From: an uncultured Alphaproteobacteria bacterium
Lineage (GTDB): Bacteria > Pseudomonadota > Alphaproteobacteria > Minwuiales > Minwuiaceae
Reading direction: 5' to 3'
DNA length: 7,178 nt
NCBI GenBank assembly: GCA_913064755.1
Contig: CAJYBQ010000161.1
Coordinates: 1-7,178 of the forward strand
Shown: piece after piece, positions 1 to 6,154 of the stretch
How the letters are laid out: the number at the start of each line of letters is the position of its first letter
Position numbering within the stretch: position 1 is the stretch's first letter
Program-made: the position numbers and the translations under genes
Notes under the pieces: generated by a model
Told to the model about the DNA's origin: nothing
Seen by the model: the letters and a program-made list of their open reading frames with translations, nothing else
The model's database searches: none

Positions 1-519
1 CCAGAACAAGGGCGAGAGCCAGCGCGCGCCGTAGCCCAGGCTGTAGAAGAGCGCTGCCGACGCGGGGGCACCGCCGAGCCAGAACGCGATGCGTCCGTCC
101 AGGTCATGCCGTGCCGACAAGCTGCCCAGCATCACGACCGTGTCGAGATAGACATGCGGGTTGAGAAAGGTGAGGGCGAGCAGGGTCAGGATCGCCATGC
201 GATGGCTCAGCCGCTGGCCTTCGGCCGCATGCAGTGCACCGGGTGACAGGGCGCGCCAAAGTGCCAGCCCGCCATAGACCAGCAGGAAGATCACGCCGCC
301 GATCGTGACGAACTGGATCACGGCCGGTACTTCCCGGATCAGGCTGCCCAGCCCGAAGACCCCGGCCCCGATCAGCGCGGCGTCGCTGAGGGCGCAGATC
401 GTCGTCACCGTGAAGACGTACTGACGCCTCAGTCCCTGGCGCAGGACAAAGGCATTCTGCGCGCCGATCGCGAGGATCAGGCCGAGGCTGAGCAGGAAAC
501 CTTCGACGGCAGCGCCCAT
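1..519 (-). CDS. LysE/ArgO-family amino acid exporter (3'-truncated by window edge)
   Basis: This encodes an inner-membrane exporter of the LysE/ArgO family, which moves basic amino acids (lysine, arginine) or their analogues out of the cell. The 173 visible residues carry the family marks: IGAQNAFVLRQGLRRQY at about 18-34, SDAALIGAGVFGLG at 45-58 and FLNPHVYLDTVVMLGS at 118-133, the last being the ArgO/LysE NPHxYLDT signature. Hydrophobic segments lie at about 5-25, 37-60, 66-88, 108-134 and 145-168, matching the first five of the usual six helices. Known relatives are about 200-210 residues, so roughly 30-40 residues lie outside the window. The start is the ATG at 519-517, preceded by an AGGGGA Shine-Dalgarno at 532-527 with 7 bases between. 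It diverges from the cyclase gene across 86 bases. The motif match to E. coli ArgO is close, but the substrate cannot be told from sequence. LysE exporters often have a divergent LysG/ArgP regulator; here the divergent neighbour is a cyclase instead. Confidence 0.93.
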   Translation of the reverse strand, partial: MGAAVEGFLLSLGLILAIGAQNAFVLRQGLRRQYVFTVTTICALSDAALIGAGVFGLGSLIREVPAVIQFVTIGGVIFLLVYGGLALWRALSPGALHAAEGQRLSHRMAILTLLALTFLNPHVYLDTVVMLGSLSARHDLDGRIAFWLGGAPASAALFYSLGYGARWLSPLFW

Positions 520-570
520 GCAACATTCCCCTGCAACGTCTCGCCCGGCCCGGAACCAGCACGATTCACC

Positions 571-599
571 TTCAACCGCGGACATTTTGACCGTATAGC
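571..599 (+). promoter_or_regulatory. Candidate promoter placing the cyclase start codon at or near +1
   Basis: TTCAAC at 571-576 and TATAGC at 594-599 are separated by 17 bases. The -10-like box is followed by only six bases before the ATG at 606, so transcription from it would begin at about the start codon. No Shine-Dalgarno-like purine run precedes the ATG, which fits a leaderless mRNA. The -35 match is poor (three of six to TTGACA) and the -10 match moderate (four of six), so this is a suggestion, not a firm call. Confidence 0.3.
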
Positions 600-605
600 A
601 CCTGA

Positions 606-2402
606 ATGAAATTCCGCATCCCCCGACAACGCATCGGCCTGCGTGCAGGTCTGACCATCGGCATCGGTGGCCTGGTATTGCTGGCGGTGACGCTTGTGCT
701 GTGCCTGGTGGTGAACAGTGCGGGGCGCAATACCGAGGACCTCTTGCAGTCGGAGGCGCGGGTCATGCTGCAACTCATCGAGAATGACATTGTCGCCGAC
801 CTGCGCCCGGTCGAGGCCCAGGTCGGTTTCGTCGGTACCTTCTTCGAGGCGGAACTGCCGAACCAGCCGCTGAACATCGACGGGCCACTGGCCAAGCTGA
901 TGACCGGTGCGCTTGCCGCCACGCCGGCCACGCGCGGCCTGTCGTTCGTCGACCTGCAGGGCCAGTTGCTGGACGTGCAGCGCCAGGACGGAAACGGCGT
1001 GGTCAGGCGGGGCGACCTGCTGGACATCCCCGATATCCTGGACCGGATCATTGCGGAGAAGGACCTGCCGCCGCACTGGGGAGAGATCGTCTGGAACCAC
1101 GGGGGCGGCACACCGTTGATGACCTATCGCCGCCCGGTGAAGGTCGACGGCACCTTCGTTGGCGTGCTGGGCGCGCGCGTACCGACCGACCGGCTGGCCC
1201 GCACGGTTGCCGACGCCGCGGCCCAGGTATTCGGCACCGCGTTCCTGCTGCATGGCGAGAACCGGGTACTGGCGCATCCCGCGATGTTCGACGGTCGCAT
1301 CGACGGCGGCAAACCGATCAACCACCTGTCGGCGGCGGACTTCGATGACCCGATACTGAGTGCCCTGCTGGCCGGGGAGGCGAGCCTGCTGAATGTTCAG
1401 GCAGAGGACTTCGAATCCCGCCTGGTCCGACTGCCGAACCAGTCCAACCAGGTCCTGCTGCTGACGACGATGGAGCGCTATGGCGATGTGCCATGGACCC
1501 TGGTGCTGGCCTTCCCGCTGCAGGATGTGACCGACGAACTGCAGCGGCTTCTGCGCGCGGGCCTCGCCGGATTCGGTGTGCTGATCATCAGCCTGCTGAT
1601 TGCCTTCCTTGCCGCCCGCCGCCTGGCGATGCCGCTGGTGCGCTTGTCGGCATTTGCCGATCGGGCGCGAAAGCTGGACCTCGATGGGTTGAAGCCCCTG
1701 CCCCGCAGCCCGTTCAGGGAACTGGACAATGCCGCCGCGTCCATGAACGCGATGATCACCGGCCTGCGCTGGTTCGAGACCTATGTGCCCAAGCGCCTGG
1801 TGCAGAACCTGATGGCACAGGGAACGGACAATGCCGTCGGCAGCCAGGAGCGGTTCGTGACCGTGATGTTCACGGATATCAGCGGCTTCACGGGCCGGTC
1901 GGAGCACTGGGCCGCGACCGAGACCGCCGATTTCCTGAACGCGCATTTCGATCTGCTGGCGAAACAGATAGAGGCCACCGGCGGCACCATCGACAAGTTC
2001 ATCGGCGATGCCGTGATGGCATTCTGGGGCGCGCCGGAACCGCAGGAAGACCATGCCGCACGCGCCGTGCTGGCCGCACGCGCGATCCGGGAGGCCGTGG
2101 CCGCCGACAACCGGGGCCGGGCGCATCCGGTGAAGGTCAGGATCGGGTTGCATTCCGGCCCTGTCGTTGTCGGCAACATCGGTGCAAAGGGCCGCATGAA
2201 CTACACCATCGTCGGCGACACGGTGAACATCGCCAACCGGCTGGAGGCGGAGGCCGCGATCGCGCACAAGGGCGAAAGCGATACCGTCATCATGGCCAGC
2301 GGCGTAACCATCCGCGCCGCCCGCGCCACGGAGGACGCCACCCGGGTCGGCGAGATCCCGCTGAAGGGCCGCGAGGAAACCGTGGAATCCTGGCTGCTGT
2401 AG
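606..2402 (+). CDS. Membrane class III adenylate cyclase with periplasmic CACHE-like sensor and HAMP linker
   Basis: This 598-residue protein should make cAMP from ATP in response to an extracytoplasmic signal. A short basic N-terminus and membrane helix (about 12-36) lead to a periplasmic region (about 38-312) with a dCACHE-like stretch (TPLMTYRRPVKVDGTFVGVLGA, split as TPLMTYRRPV and DGTFVGVLGA, 169-190). A second helix (about 316-337) is followed by a HAMP-like linker and the FETYVPKRLVQNL segment (390-402) that commonly precedes cyclase domains. The catalytic domain begins at about 417. Visible key residues are metal-binding D424 (MFTDISGFTG) and D468 (KFIGDAVMA), adenine-contacting K464, and N541 and R545 of the VNIANR transition-state motif. 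The usual second substrate-specifying Asp is T534 (MNYTIVGD), which is the class IIIb pattern. All catalytic residues are present, so the enzyme should be active, probably as a homodimer. An in-frame TGA directly precedes the ATG, so 606 is the most upstream start possible. Guanylate cyclase is less likely because K464 is kept. Confidence 0.93.
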   Translation: MKFRIPRQRIGLRAGLTIGIGGLVLLAVTLVLCLVVNSAGRNTEDLLQSEARVMLQLIENDIVADLRPVEAQVGFVGTFFEAELPNQPLNIDGPLAKLMTGALAATPATRGLSFVDLQGQLLDVQRQDGNGVVRRGDLLDIPDILDRIIAEKDLPPHWGEIVWNHGGGTPLMTYRRPVKVDGTFVGVLGARVPTDRLARTVADAAAQVFGTAFLLHGENRVLAHPAMFDGRIDGGKPINHLSAADFDDPILSALLAGEASLLNVQAEDFESRLVRLPNQSNQVLLLTTMERYGDVPWTLVLAFPLQDVTDELQRLLRAGLAGFGVLIISLLIAFLAARRLAMPLVRLSAFADRARKLDLDGLKPLPRSPFRELDNAAASMNAMITGLRWFETYVPKRLVQNLMAQGTDNAVGSQERFVTVMFTDISGFTGRSEHWAATETADFLNAHFDLLAKQIEATGGTIDKFIGDAVMAFWGAPEPQEDHAARAVLAARAIREAVAADNRGRAHPVKVRIGLHSGPVVVGNIGAKGRMNYTIVGDTVNIANRLEAEAAIAHKGESDTVIMASGVTIRAARATEDATRVGEIPLKGREETVESWLL

Positions 2403-2433
2403 ATCGTTTCACTGACCGAAGGCATTGCCGCCC

Positions 2434-2450
2434 CCCGATGCGCATCCGGG
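2434..2450. terminator. Weak hairpin between convergent genes
   Basis: The 64-base gap between the convergent cyclase and aminotransferase stops holds a perfect 10-base palindrome, GATGCGCATC (2437-2446), flanked by CCC before and, after one unpaired C, GGG. It could fold as a small GC-rich stem. No T run follows on either strand, so it is not a canonical intrinsic terminator; a role as a bidirectional transcription end is only a guess from position. Confidence 0.2.
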
Positions 2451-2466
2451 TCGCCGGTGTCGCCTG

Positions 2467-3429
2467 TCAGTAGTCGATCGGTGTCATGTGCCAGCCTTCG
2501 CCGTGCTGCTGCCAGTAGGTCTCCTTCAGCCGCATGGATATCGGACCGGGCCGGTCATTGCCCTTGATCCGGCCATCGATGCGCGATGCCGGCATGACCC
2601 CGCCCGCCGTCGTGGAGGTGAATACCTCGTCGGCTTCGCGAAGTTCATCGGCCGTCAGGGGCCGGACCTCCGAAGGGATGCCCAGCTTGTCACACAGGTC
2701 CAGAACGGATTGCCGCGTCACCCCTTCCAGCGCGCCGCGGTCCGGCGACACGACCGTGCCATCGATGACGGCAAAGACGTTGAACCCCGGTCCCTCGGTC
2801 ACGAAGCCGTCGAGGTCCAGCAGGACGGCCGTATCGGCGCCCGCGTCCTCCGCCTCGAACAGTGCCCGGATCATGTCGCCCCAGTGATAGTTCTTCACGG
2901 TCGGGTCGACGGAAGCGGCGGGGATGCGCGGCGTCTTCGCGATGATCAGGTGCGCGCCGCGTTCCTGGATCTCCTCGCTGATCACATCGACCCAGGGAAT
3001 GGCATAGGCGATGAACCTGTTCGGAATGACGCTGGGCTTGCGCGGGGCGCCGGGCTGCGGCACGCCGCGCGTCGTGACCATGGCAACGTAGGAATTGCGC
3101 AAGCCGGAACGGCGAACGCATTCGGTCAGGATGCCAGCCATCTCTGCCTTGTCATGCGGCACCTTCATCCGCAACGCCGCCATCGAGGCAAAGAAACGGT
3201 CAAGATGGTCGTCCAGTCGGAAGAAACCCCCGTCGCGCACGTGCACGACATCATAGGTCACATCGGACTTGTTGAAGCCCCAGTCGAGGACGGAAACCTT
3301 CGCCTCCGCGACCGGTACGTAGCCACCGTCGATGAAAGCGCAGCCATTTGCATAGATGCCTGCATCCGTGCCCGCGCTCCCGGTACCTGTCTTGTCGCCA
3401 CTCTGGCGCACTGGTGTCTGGTCGTTCAT
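2467..3429 (-). CDS. Fold-type IV PLP aminotransferase, (R)-amine transaminase/D-amino-acid transaminase-like
   Basis: This 320-residue cytoplasmic enzyme belongs to the class IV aminotransferases (branched-chain, D-amino acid and (R)-amine transaminases, aminodeoxychorismate lyase). The PLP lysine is K179 in SVDPTVKNYHWGDM. Other family marks are RLDDHLDRF (71-79) with the probable cofactor-phosphate arginine, TEGPGFNVF (211-219) with E212 and N217, GALEGVTR (232-239) and TSTTAGGVMP (271-280). From memory, the SDVTYDV (55-61), DPTVKN, WGD and TTAGG blocks and the C-terminal TPIDY resemble fungal and Arthrobacter (R)-selective amine transaminases more than BCATs. An N-terminal tail of about 25 residues, rich in Gly, Ser and Thr, precedes the fold. 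The frame stays open far upstream, through the antisense of the sulfurtransferase gene, but the start is fixed at the ATG at 3429-3427 by a GGAGGG Shine-Dalgarno six bases away and by where family similarity begins. It is convergent with the cyclase and divergent from the sulfurtransferase. Substrate is uncertain; a D-amino acid transaminase is the main alternative. Confidence 0.9.
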   Translation of the reverse strand: MNDQTPVRQSGDKTGTGSAGTDAGIYANGCAFIDGGYVPVAEAKVSVLDWGFNKSDVTYDVVHVRDGGFFRLDDHLDRFFASMAALRMKVPHDKAEMAGILTECVRRSGLRNSYVAMVTTRGVPQPGAPRKPSVIPNRFIAYAIPWVDVISEEIQERGAHLIIAKTPRIPAASVDPTVKNYHWGDMIRALFEAEDAGADTAVLLDLDGFVTEGPGFNVFAVIDGTVVSPDRGALEGVTRQSVLDLCDKLGIPSEVRPLTADELREADEVFTSTTAGGVMPASRIDGRIKGNDRPGPISMRLKETYWQQHGEGWHMTPIDY

Positions 3430-3540
3430 GATTGGCCCTCCACGATCATCACGATGCTCGCGCCACACGCCGGGACTGCATAGCCCGACGGCGCATGAAA
3501 CTGTGGACGGGTCCGCAAGCCTGTCAGGGGGAGACGCAAG
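3430..3540. promoter_or_regulatory. Divergent intergenic region with two strong ribosome binding sites
   Basis: These 111 bases separate the divergently read aminotransferase and sulfurtransferase genes and must hold both promoters if the genes are not transcribed from outside. What is visible are the two Shine-Dalgarno sites: GGAGGG on the minus strand (3441-3436) and AGGGGGAG on the plus strand (3526-3533), spaced 6 and 7 bases from their ATGs. I see no convincing -35/-10 pair and no clear operator palindrome. Confidence 0.5.
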
Positions 3541-4413
3541 ATGAACGAGCGCATGGAACGCTGGCTGATCAGCACGGAACAGCTTGCCGCGCAACTGGGA
3601 GATCCGAATCTGCGCATCTTCGATTGCTCGACACGCCTGGCCCCGGACCCGAAGGCGACCTTTCGTGTCGAGCCGTGCCGCGCGGAATGGGAGGCGGCAC
3701 ATATCCCCGGTGCCGGTTTCATAGACATCCAGGGTGACCTGTCCCGCGACATGCCGAACCTGCGGTTCACCCTGCCCGATGTCGCCGAATTCGCCGCGGC
3801 CGCCGGCAGGCTCGGGATCGGCGACGGCACCCGCGTCGTGCTCTACAGCCGGTTTCATCCCATGTGGGCGACCCGTGTCTGGTGGATGCTGCGCGCCTTC
3901 GGCTTCGACGATGCCGCGGTGCTGGATGGCGGCATCGACAAGTGGGAAGCCGAGGGCCGCGCCACGGAGAGCGGCACGGTGCAGCATCCTGCCGCCAGCT
4001 TCTCCGCCGCGCCGCGTCCCGAACTGATCGCGGACCAGACGCGGGTGCTGGCCGCGCTGGACGACGATGGCACGGTTGTCCTGAACGCGCTTGGCCGGGA
4101 TCAGCATTCCGGCGGCGACGGTGTGCATTACGGTCGCCCGGGCCGCATCACGGGCAGCGTCAATGTCCCGGCGCGGGAAATGCTGGACCCGAAGACAAAG
4201 GCATTCCTGCCGCTGCCGCAGCTGCAACGGATGCTGGCGGATGTCGGGGCCGATGGCTCGGGCCCGCTCGTCACCTATTGCGGGGGTGGCATTGCCGCGA
4301 CGACACCGGCCTTCGTGATGGCACTGCTTGGCCATGACGATGTCGCCCTTTACGACAATTCACTCACCGAATGGTGCATGAACCCCGACCTGCCGATGGA
4401 GACCGATAGCTGA
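3541..4413 (+). CDS. Two-domain sulfurtransferase (thiosulfate/3-mercaptopyruvate type rhodanese)
   Basis: This 290-residue protein has the tandem rhodanese layout of thiosulfate and 3-mercaptopyruvate sulfurtransferases, which pass a sulfane sulfur through a cysteine persulfide to an acceptor such as cyanide or a thiol. Domain 1 (about 8-140) is the non-catalytic half: it has HIPGAGFID at 54-62 and LDGGIDKW at 128-135, but no cysteine at the active-site position (LYSRFHPMWATR, 101-112). Domain 2 (about 160-288) carries the catalytic C247 in a CGGGIAAT loop, closer to the CG-S-G-V-T-A type of mercaptopyruvate enzymes than to the CRKGVT loop of thiosulfate enzymes. The usual Asp-x-Arg near the start of domain 2 reads NAL (182-184), and GHIPGA is replaced by GRITGS (201-206), so acceptor and donor choice may differ. 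The ATG at 3541 follows AGGGGGAG by 7 bases. No signal peptide is seen, so it is likely cytoplasmic. Its TGA overlaps the ATG of the next gene. Confidence 0.93.
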   Translation: MNERMERWLISTEQLAAQLGDPNLRIFDCSTRLAPDPKATFRVEPCRAEWEAAHIPGAGFIDIQGDLSRDMPNLRFTLPDVAEFAAAAGRLGIGDGTRVVLYSRFHPMWATRVWWMLRAFGFDDAAVLDGGIDKWEAEGRATESGTVQHPAASFSAAPRPELIADQTRVLAALDDDGTVVLNALGRDQHSGGDGVHYGRPGRITGSVNVPAREMLDPKTKAFLPLPQLQRMLADVGADGSGPLVTYCGGGIAATTPAFVMALLGHDDVALYDNSLTEWCMNPDLPMETDS

Positions 4414-4931
4414 TGCCGCGTTCCCCCGGACTCCTGGCCGTCGCCATGACGCTCAGCCTCTGCTTCGCCGCTCCCGCGCTCGCGGAAGAGCCGTCGATGA
4501 TTGACGAGATCGACAAGGATCAGATCCGACAGGTGTCGGACCTGGTCGTGCAGAACATCCAGATCGGCGATTGCGGCACCGGGAAATGCGCCCCTGCAAC
4601 CGCCATCGAGAAGATCGACGGCCTGCTGCCCAACGCGATGACCAGGGACGTCATCGCCCGGGGCGCCGGTTCGGCCTTCGCCGAGTTCTGCGGTATGGAC
4701 TGGGGTGCCCGTTCCTATCTGCCGCTGCTGGAGCGGGAGCGCAACAGCGGTTGCTGGTCGGAACGCCAGATGGCGGCTGTTGCGGTGACCCACGGCGTCG
4801 CCATGAGCCTCTACCGCGGTTCGCTGGCTGCCGAGATCGGCCAGTGCACGCCGACGGTGAACAAGGCCGTCGAGCAATACCTCACGTCCCTGCGCAACCA
4901 TACGAAGCGCAGCGACTGCCCGCGCTGGTAA
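4413..4931 (+). CDS. Small secreted six-cysteine protein, function unknown
   Basis: I do not recognise this 172-residue protein. It begins with a clear Sec signal peptide: MPRSP, a hydrophobic core at about 7-20 and a cleavage site PALA|EEP after residue 24. The mature part is mostly helical in character and has six cysteines (C54, C59, C93, C114, C145, C169), an even number suited to three disulfides in the periplasm. C54 and C59 sit in CGTGKC; other distinct blocks are FCGMDWGARSYLPLL (92-106) and a C-terminal SDCPRW. No lipobox cysteine lies at the cleavage site, so it is soluble, not a lipoprotein. The ATG overlaps the sulfurtransferase stop in TGATG, which implies translational coupling and a shared mRNA; no separate Shine-Dalgarno or promoter is needed. 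The pairing with a sulfur-transfer enzyme is suggestive, but the partner is probably cytoplasmic and no function should be inferred from it alone. Confidence 0.8.
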   Translation: MPRSPGLLAVAMTLSLCFAAPALAEEPSMIDEIDKDQIRQVSDLVVQNIQIGDCGTGKCAPATAIEKIDGLLPNAMTRDVIARGAGSAFAEFCGMDWGARSYLPLLERERNSGCWSERQMAAVAVTHGVAMSLYRGSLAAEIGQCTPTVNKAVEQYLTSLRNHTKRSDCPRW

Positions 4932-4972
4932 GCTCCATGAACCGATCCGGGTGAGAGCGTCCCGTTGCCCGG

Positions 4973-5345
4973 TCACGCCGATGCGACGTCGAGGCGTATC
5001 TCCCCGTCATGAAGGAAGCAGGCTCTGGAGAATGCCGCGAACGGCACCGGGTTCGGCAGGCGCACATCCGCCATGTCAGGGAACGGCTTGCCGGTCGCAT
5101 CCCAGGACCGGTCGATCTGTGACAACAGGACGAAGATCACCCCCGTTTGCGCCGCGAATGATCTCAACGCTTCGATCTGGACAGCAATCTCCGGCTTCCG
5201 CCGGTCCTGATCCAGCAATTGCATGTAGTCGATGATGGCCAGGCTGCCGGGCCTTGCATCGCGCATCTGGCCGATGACATGTTCGGCGCAGATGCCATCC
5301 GAAGCGTCTATCAGGACCCTGTCGACACCCACCGCAGGGAAGACC
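4973..5345 (-). CDS. C-terminal fragment of a RecA/DnaB-like ATPase ('DNA helicase' family), N-terminus missing
   Basis: About 124 residues, ending at the TGA at 4975-4973, read as the C-terminal half of a short RecA-fold protein often annotated 'DNA helicase' in alphaproteobacteria. The Walker B region is LAIIDYMQLLDQ; a sensor-like VLLSQIDRSWD follows, then DMADVRLPNPVPFAAF and ACFLHDGEI, which I recall as typical of this family and similar to the DnaB pattern IDYLQL...LSQLSR. The Walker A P-loop and the first strand, expected upstream, are absent: similarity fades at about VFPAVGVD (5345-5322) and beyond that the frame reads the antisense of the permease gene. As it stands it cannot bind ATP normally. 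Four of its ten arginine codons are AGG/AGA, more than in neighbouring genes, which may mean weak expression or different ancestry. It converges with the secreted-protein gene across 41 bases with no clear terminator. The 5' limit given is approximate. Confidence 0.72.
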
Positions 5346-5360
5346 CCATCCGGGGCCGGT
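5340..5360. other. Junction joining two truncated, unrelated genes
   Basis: On the minus side the helicase-like protein loses family similarity near 5345; on the plus side the permease begins to match its family near 5358-5375. Both genes are 5'-truncated here and face away from each other, so neither has its own start. No transposase, direct repeat or site-specific recombination site is visible. The exact breakpoint cannot be fixed by eye. Confidence 0.6.
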
Positions 5361-6101
5361 GGATTGCGCCCCGGCGAGTACCAGGGCGAACCGCTGGTCA
5401 ATTTCGAAGACGAGGCCCCGGCGGGGCTGGGGGCCGGCAGCGGTGACACGATGACGATCAACGTGCTTGTCCGTGACATCACTGCCCGCATCGCCAGCCT
5501 GCGCAAGATCGACTGGGGCACCTTCGCGATCAACTACCTGCTGATCTTCGATCCCGCGACCCTGGCCGGGGCACCGCATACCCACCTCGCCACCGCGCAT
5601 GCGACCGGCGCGGCGGAACAGCAGCTCTACCGCGCCATCACCGACGAGTTCGCCAATGTCAGCGCCATCCGCGTCAAGGAAGCCATGGTCATGTTCGACC
5701 AGATCCTGGGCCAGGTGGCGACCGCGATCCGCGCGGCATCCGGCGTGACCCTGTTCGCCGGCCTGCTTGTGCTGGCCGGGGCGATTGCCGCCGGGCACCG
5801 CCGCCGGGTGCGCGAATCCGTGGTGCTGAAGGTCATCGGCGCAACACGCGGCCAGATCCTGAAGATCAACGCCACCGAGTTCGCGGTGCTGGGTTTCGTC
5901 ACCGCCATCGTCGCGGCGATTGCCGGGTCCGCGGCCGCCTGGGGGGTCACGACCTTCGTCATGCAGGGTGAATTCACCATCCTGCCGGCGCGACTGGCCA
6001 TCGTGGTCATCGGGGCCATCATGCTGACCACCCTGCTTGGCCTGTTCGGGGCATGGCGGGCGCTTGGCCGCAAACCGGCAGCGGAACTGAGGGTGGAGTA
6101 A
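5358..6101 (+). CDS. C-terminal third of a YbbP-like FtsX-family ABC transporter permease
   Basis: These 247 or so codons match the C-terminus of large (about 800-850 residue) ABC permeases of the E. coli YbbP type, which pair with a YbbA-like ATPase in a MacB/LolC-like transporter thought to act on envelope lipids or lipoproteins. The visible part starts with the end of the periplasmic region (PGEYQGEPLVNFEDE, then GDTMTINVLVRDITARI and IDWGTFAINYLLIF), then AIRVKEAMVMFDQILGQV and the last three membrane helices at about 5733-5795, 5884-5955 and 5989-6060. AAGHRRRVRESVVLKVIGAT (about 5785-5845) is the cytoplasmic coupling loop typical of FtsX domains. The stop is TAA at 6099-6101. About 600 N-terminal residues, including the first FtsX domain, are missing. 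The frame is open back to an ATG at 5232, but that stretch is the antisense of the helicase fragment and not real protein. The ligase gene follows after 53 bases. Confidence 0.85.
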   Translation, partial: GGLRPGEYQGEPLVNFEDEAPAGLGAGSGDTMTINVLVRDITARIASLRKIDWGTFAINYLLIFDPATLAGAPHTHLATAHATGAAEQQLYRAITDEFANVSAIRVKEAMVMFDQILGQVATAIRAASGVTLFAGLLVLAGAIAAGHRRRVRESVVLKVIGATRGQILKINATEFAVLGFVTAIVAAIAGSAAAWGVTTFVMQGEFTILPARLAIVVIGAIMLTTLLGLFGAWRALGRKPAAELRVE

Positions 6102-6122
6102 ACCGGTCACGCCATTGTAAGC

Positions 6123-6135
6123 TTCCCCCGGGGAA
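6123..6135. repeat. 13-base inverted repeat just upstream of the ligase ribosome binding site
   Basis: TTCCCCCGGGGAA is a perfect inverted repeat around a central C, located between the permease stop and the ligase Shine-Dalgarno GGGGAGAGGG (6141-6150). The pyrimidine half, CTTCCCCC at 6122-6129, could also pair with the purine-rich Shine-Dalgarno. There is no T run after it, so it is not an intrinsic terminator. Whether it is a protein site, an RNA fold or chance in GC-rich DNA cannot be told. Confidence 0.3.
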
Positions 6136-6154
6136 ACTCTGGGGAGAGGGAAAG

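Noticed and set aside
587..592. TTGACC as a -35 box for the cyclase
   Set aside because: It is only 13 bases before the ATG, leaving no room for a -10 box upstream of the gene.
477..2267. 596-codon open frame on the minus strand across the cyclase gene
   Set aside because: It lies antisense to a cyclase with complete catalytic motifs, has low-complexity Arg/Gln/His/Gly-rich composition and no recognisable domain; long antisense frames are common in GC-rich genes.
1493..2473. 326-codon plus-strand frame inside the cyclase
   Set aside because: Out-of-frame shadow of the cyclase, Arg/Gly/His-rich, with no domain and no ribosome binding site of note.
2425..3483. 352-codon plus-strand frame antisense to the aminotransferase
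   Set aside because: It covers an enzyme with all class IV motifs on the other strand and shows no family similarity itself.
3430..4335. N-terminal extension of the aminotransferase to 622 residues
   Set aside because: The frame is open, but the extra 300 residues are the antisense of the sulfurtransferase gene and lack family character; a strong GGAGGG site and the ATG at 3429 mark the real start.
4932..4972. Possible terminator between the convergent secreted-protein and helicase-like genes
   Set aside because: No stable hairpin with a T run is visible on either strand.
5232..5357. Start of the permease at the ATG at 5232
   Set aside because: Codons 1-42 of that frame are antisense to the well-matched helicase-like fragment and do not resemble a permease N-terminus or signal segment.
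5346..5533. N-terminal part of the minus-strand helicase-like frame beginning at 5533
   Set aside because: Those residues are antisense to the permease, Ser/Pro-rich, and lack the expected Walker A region.
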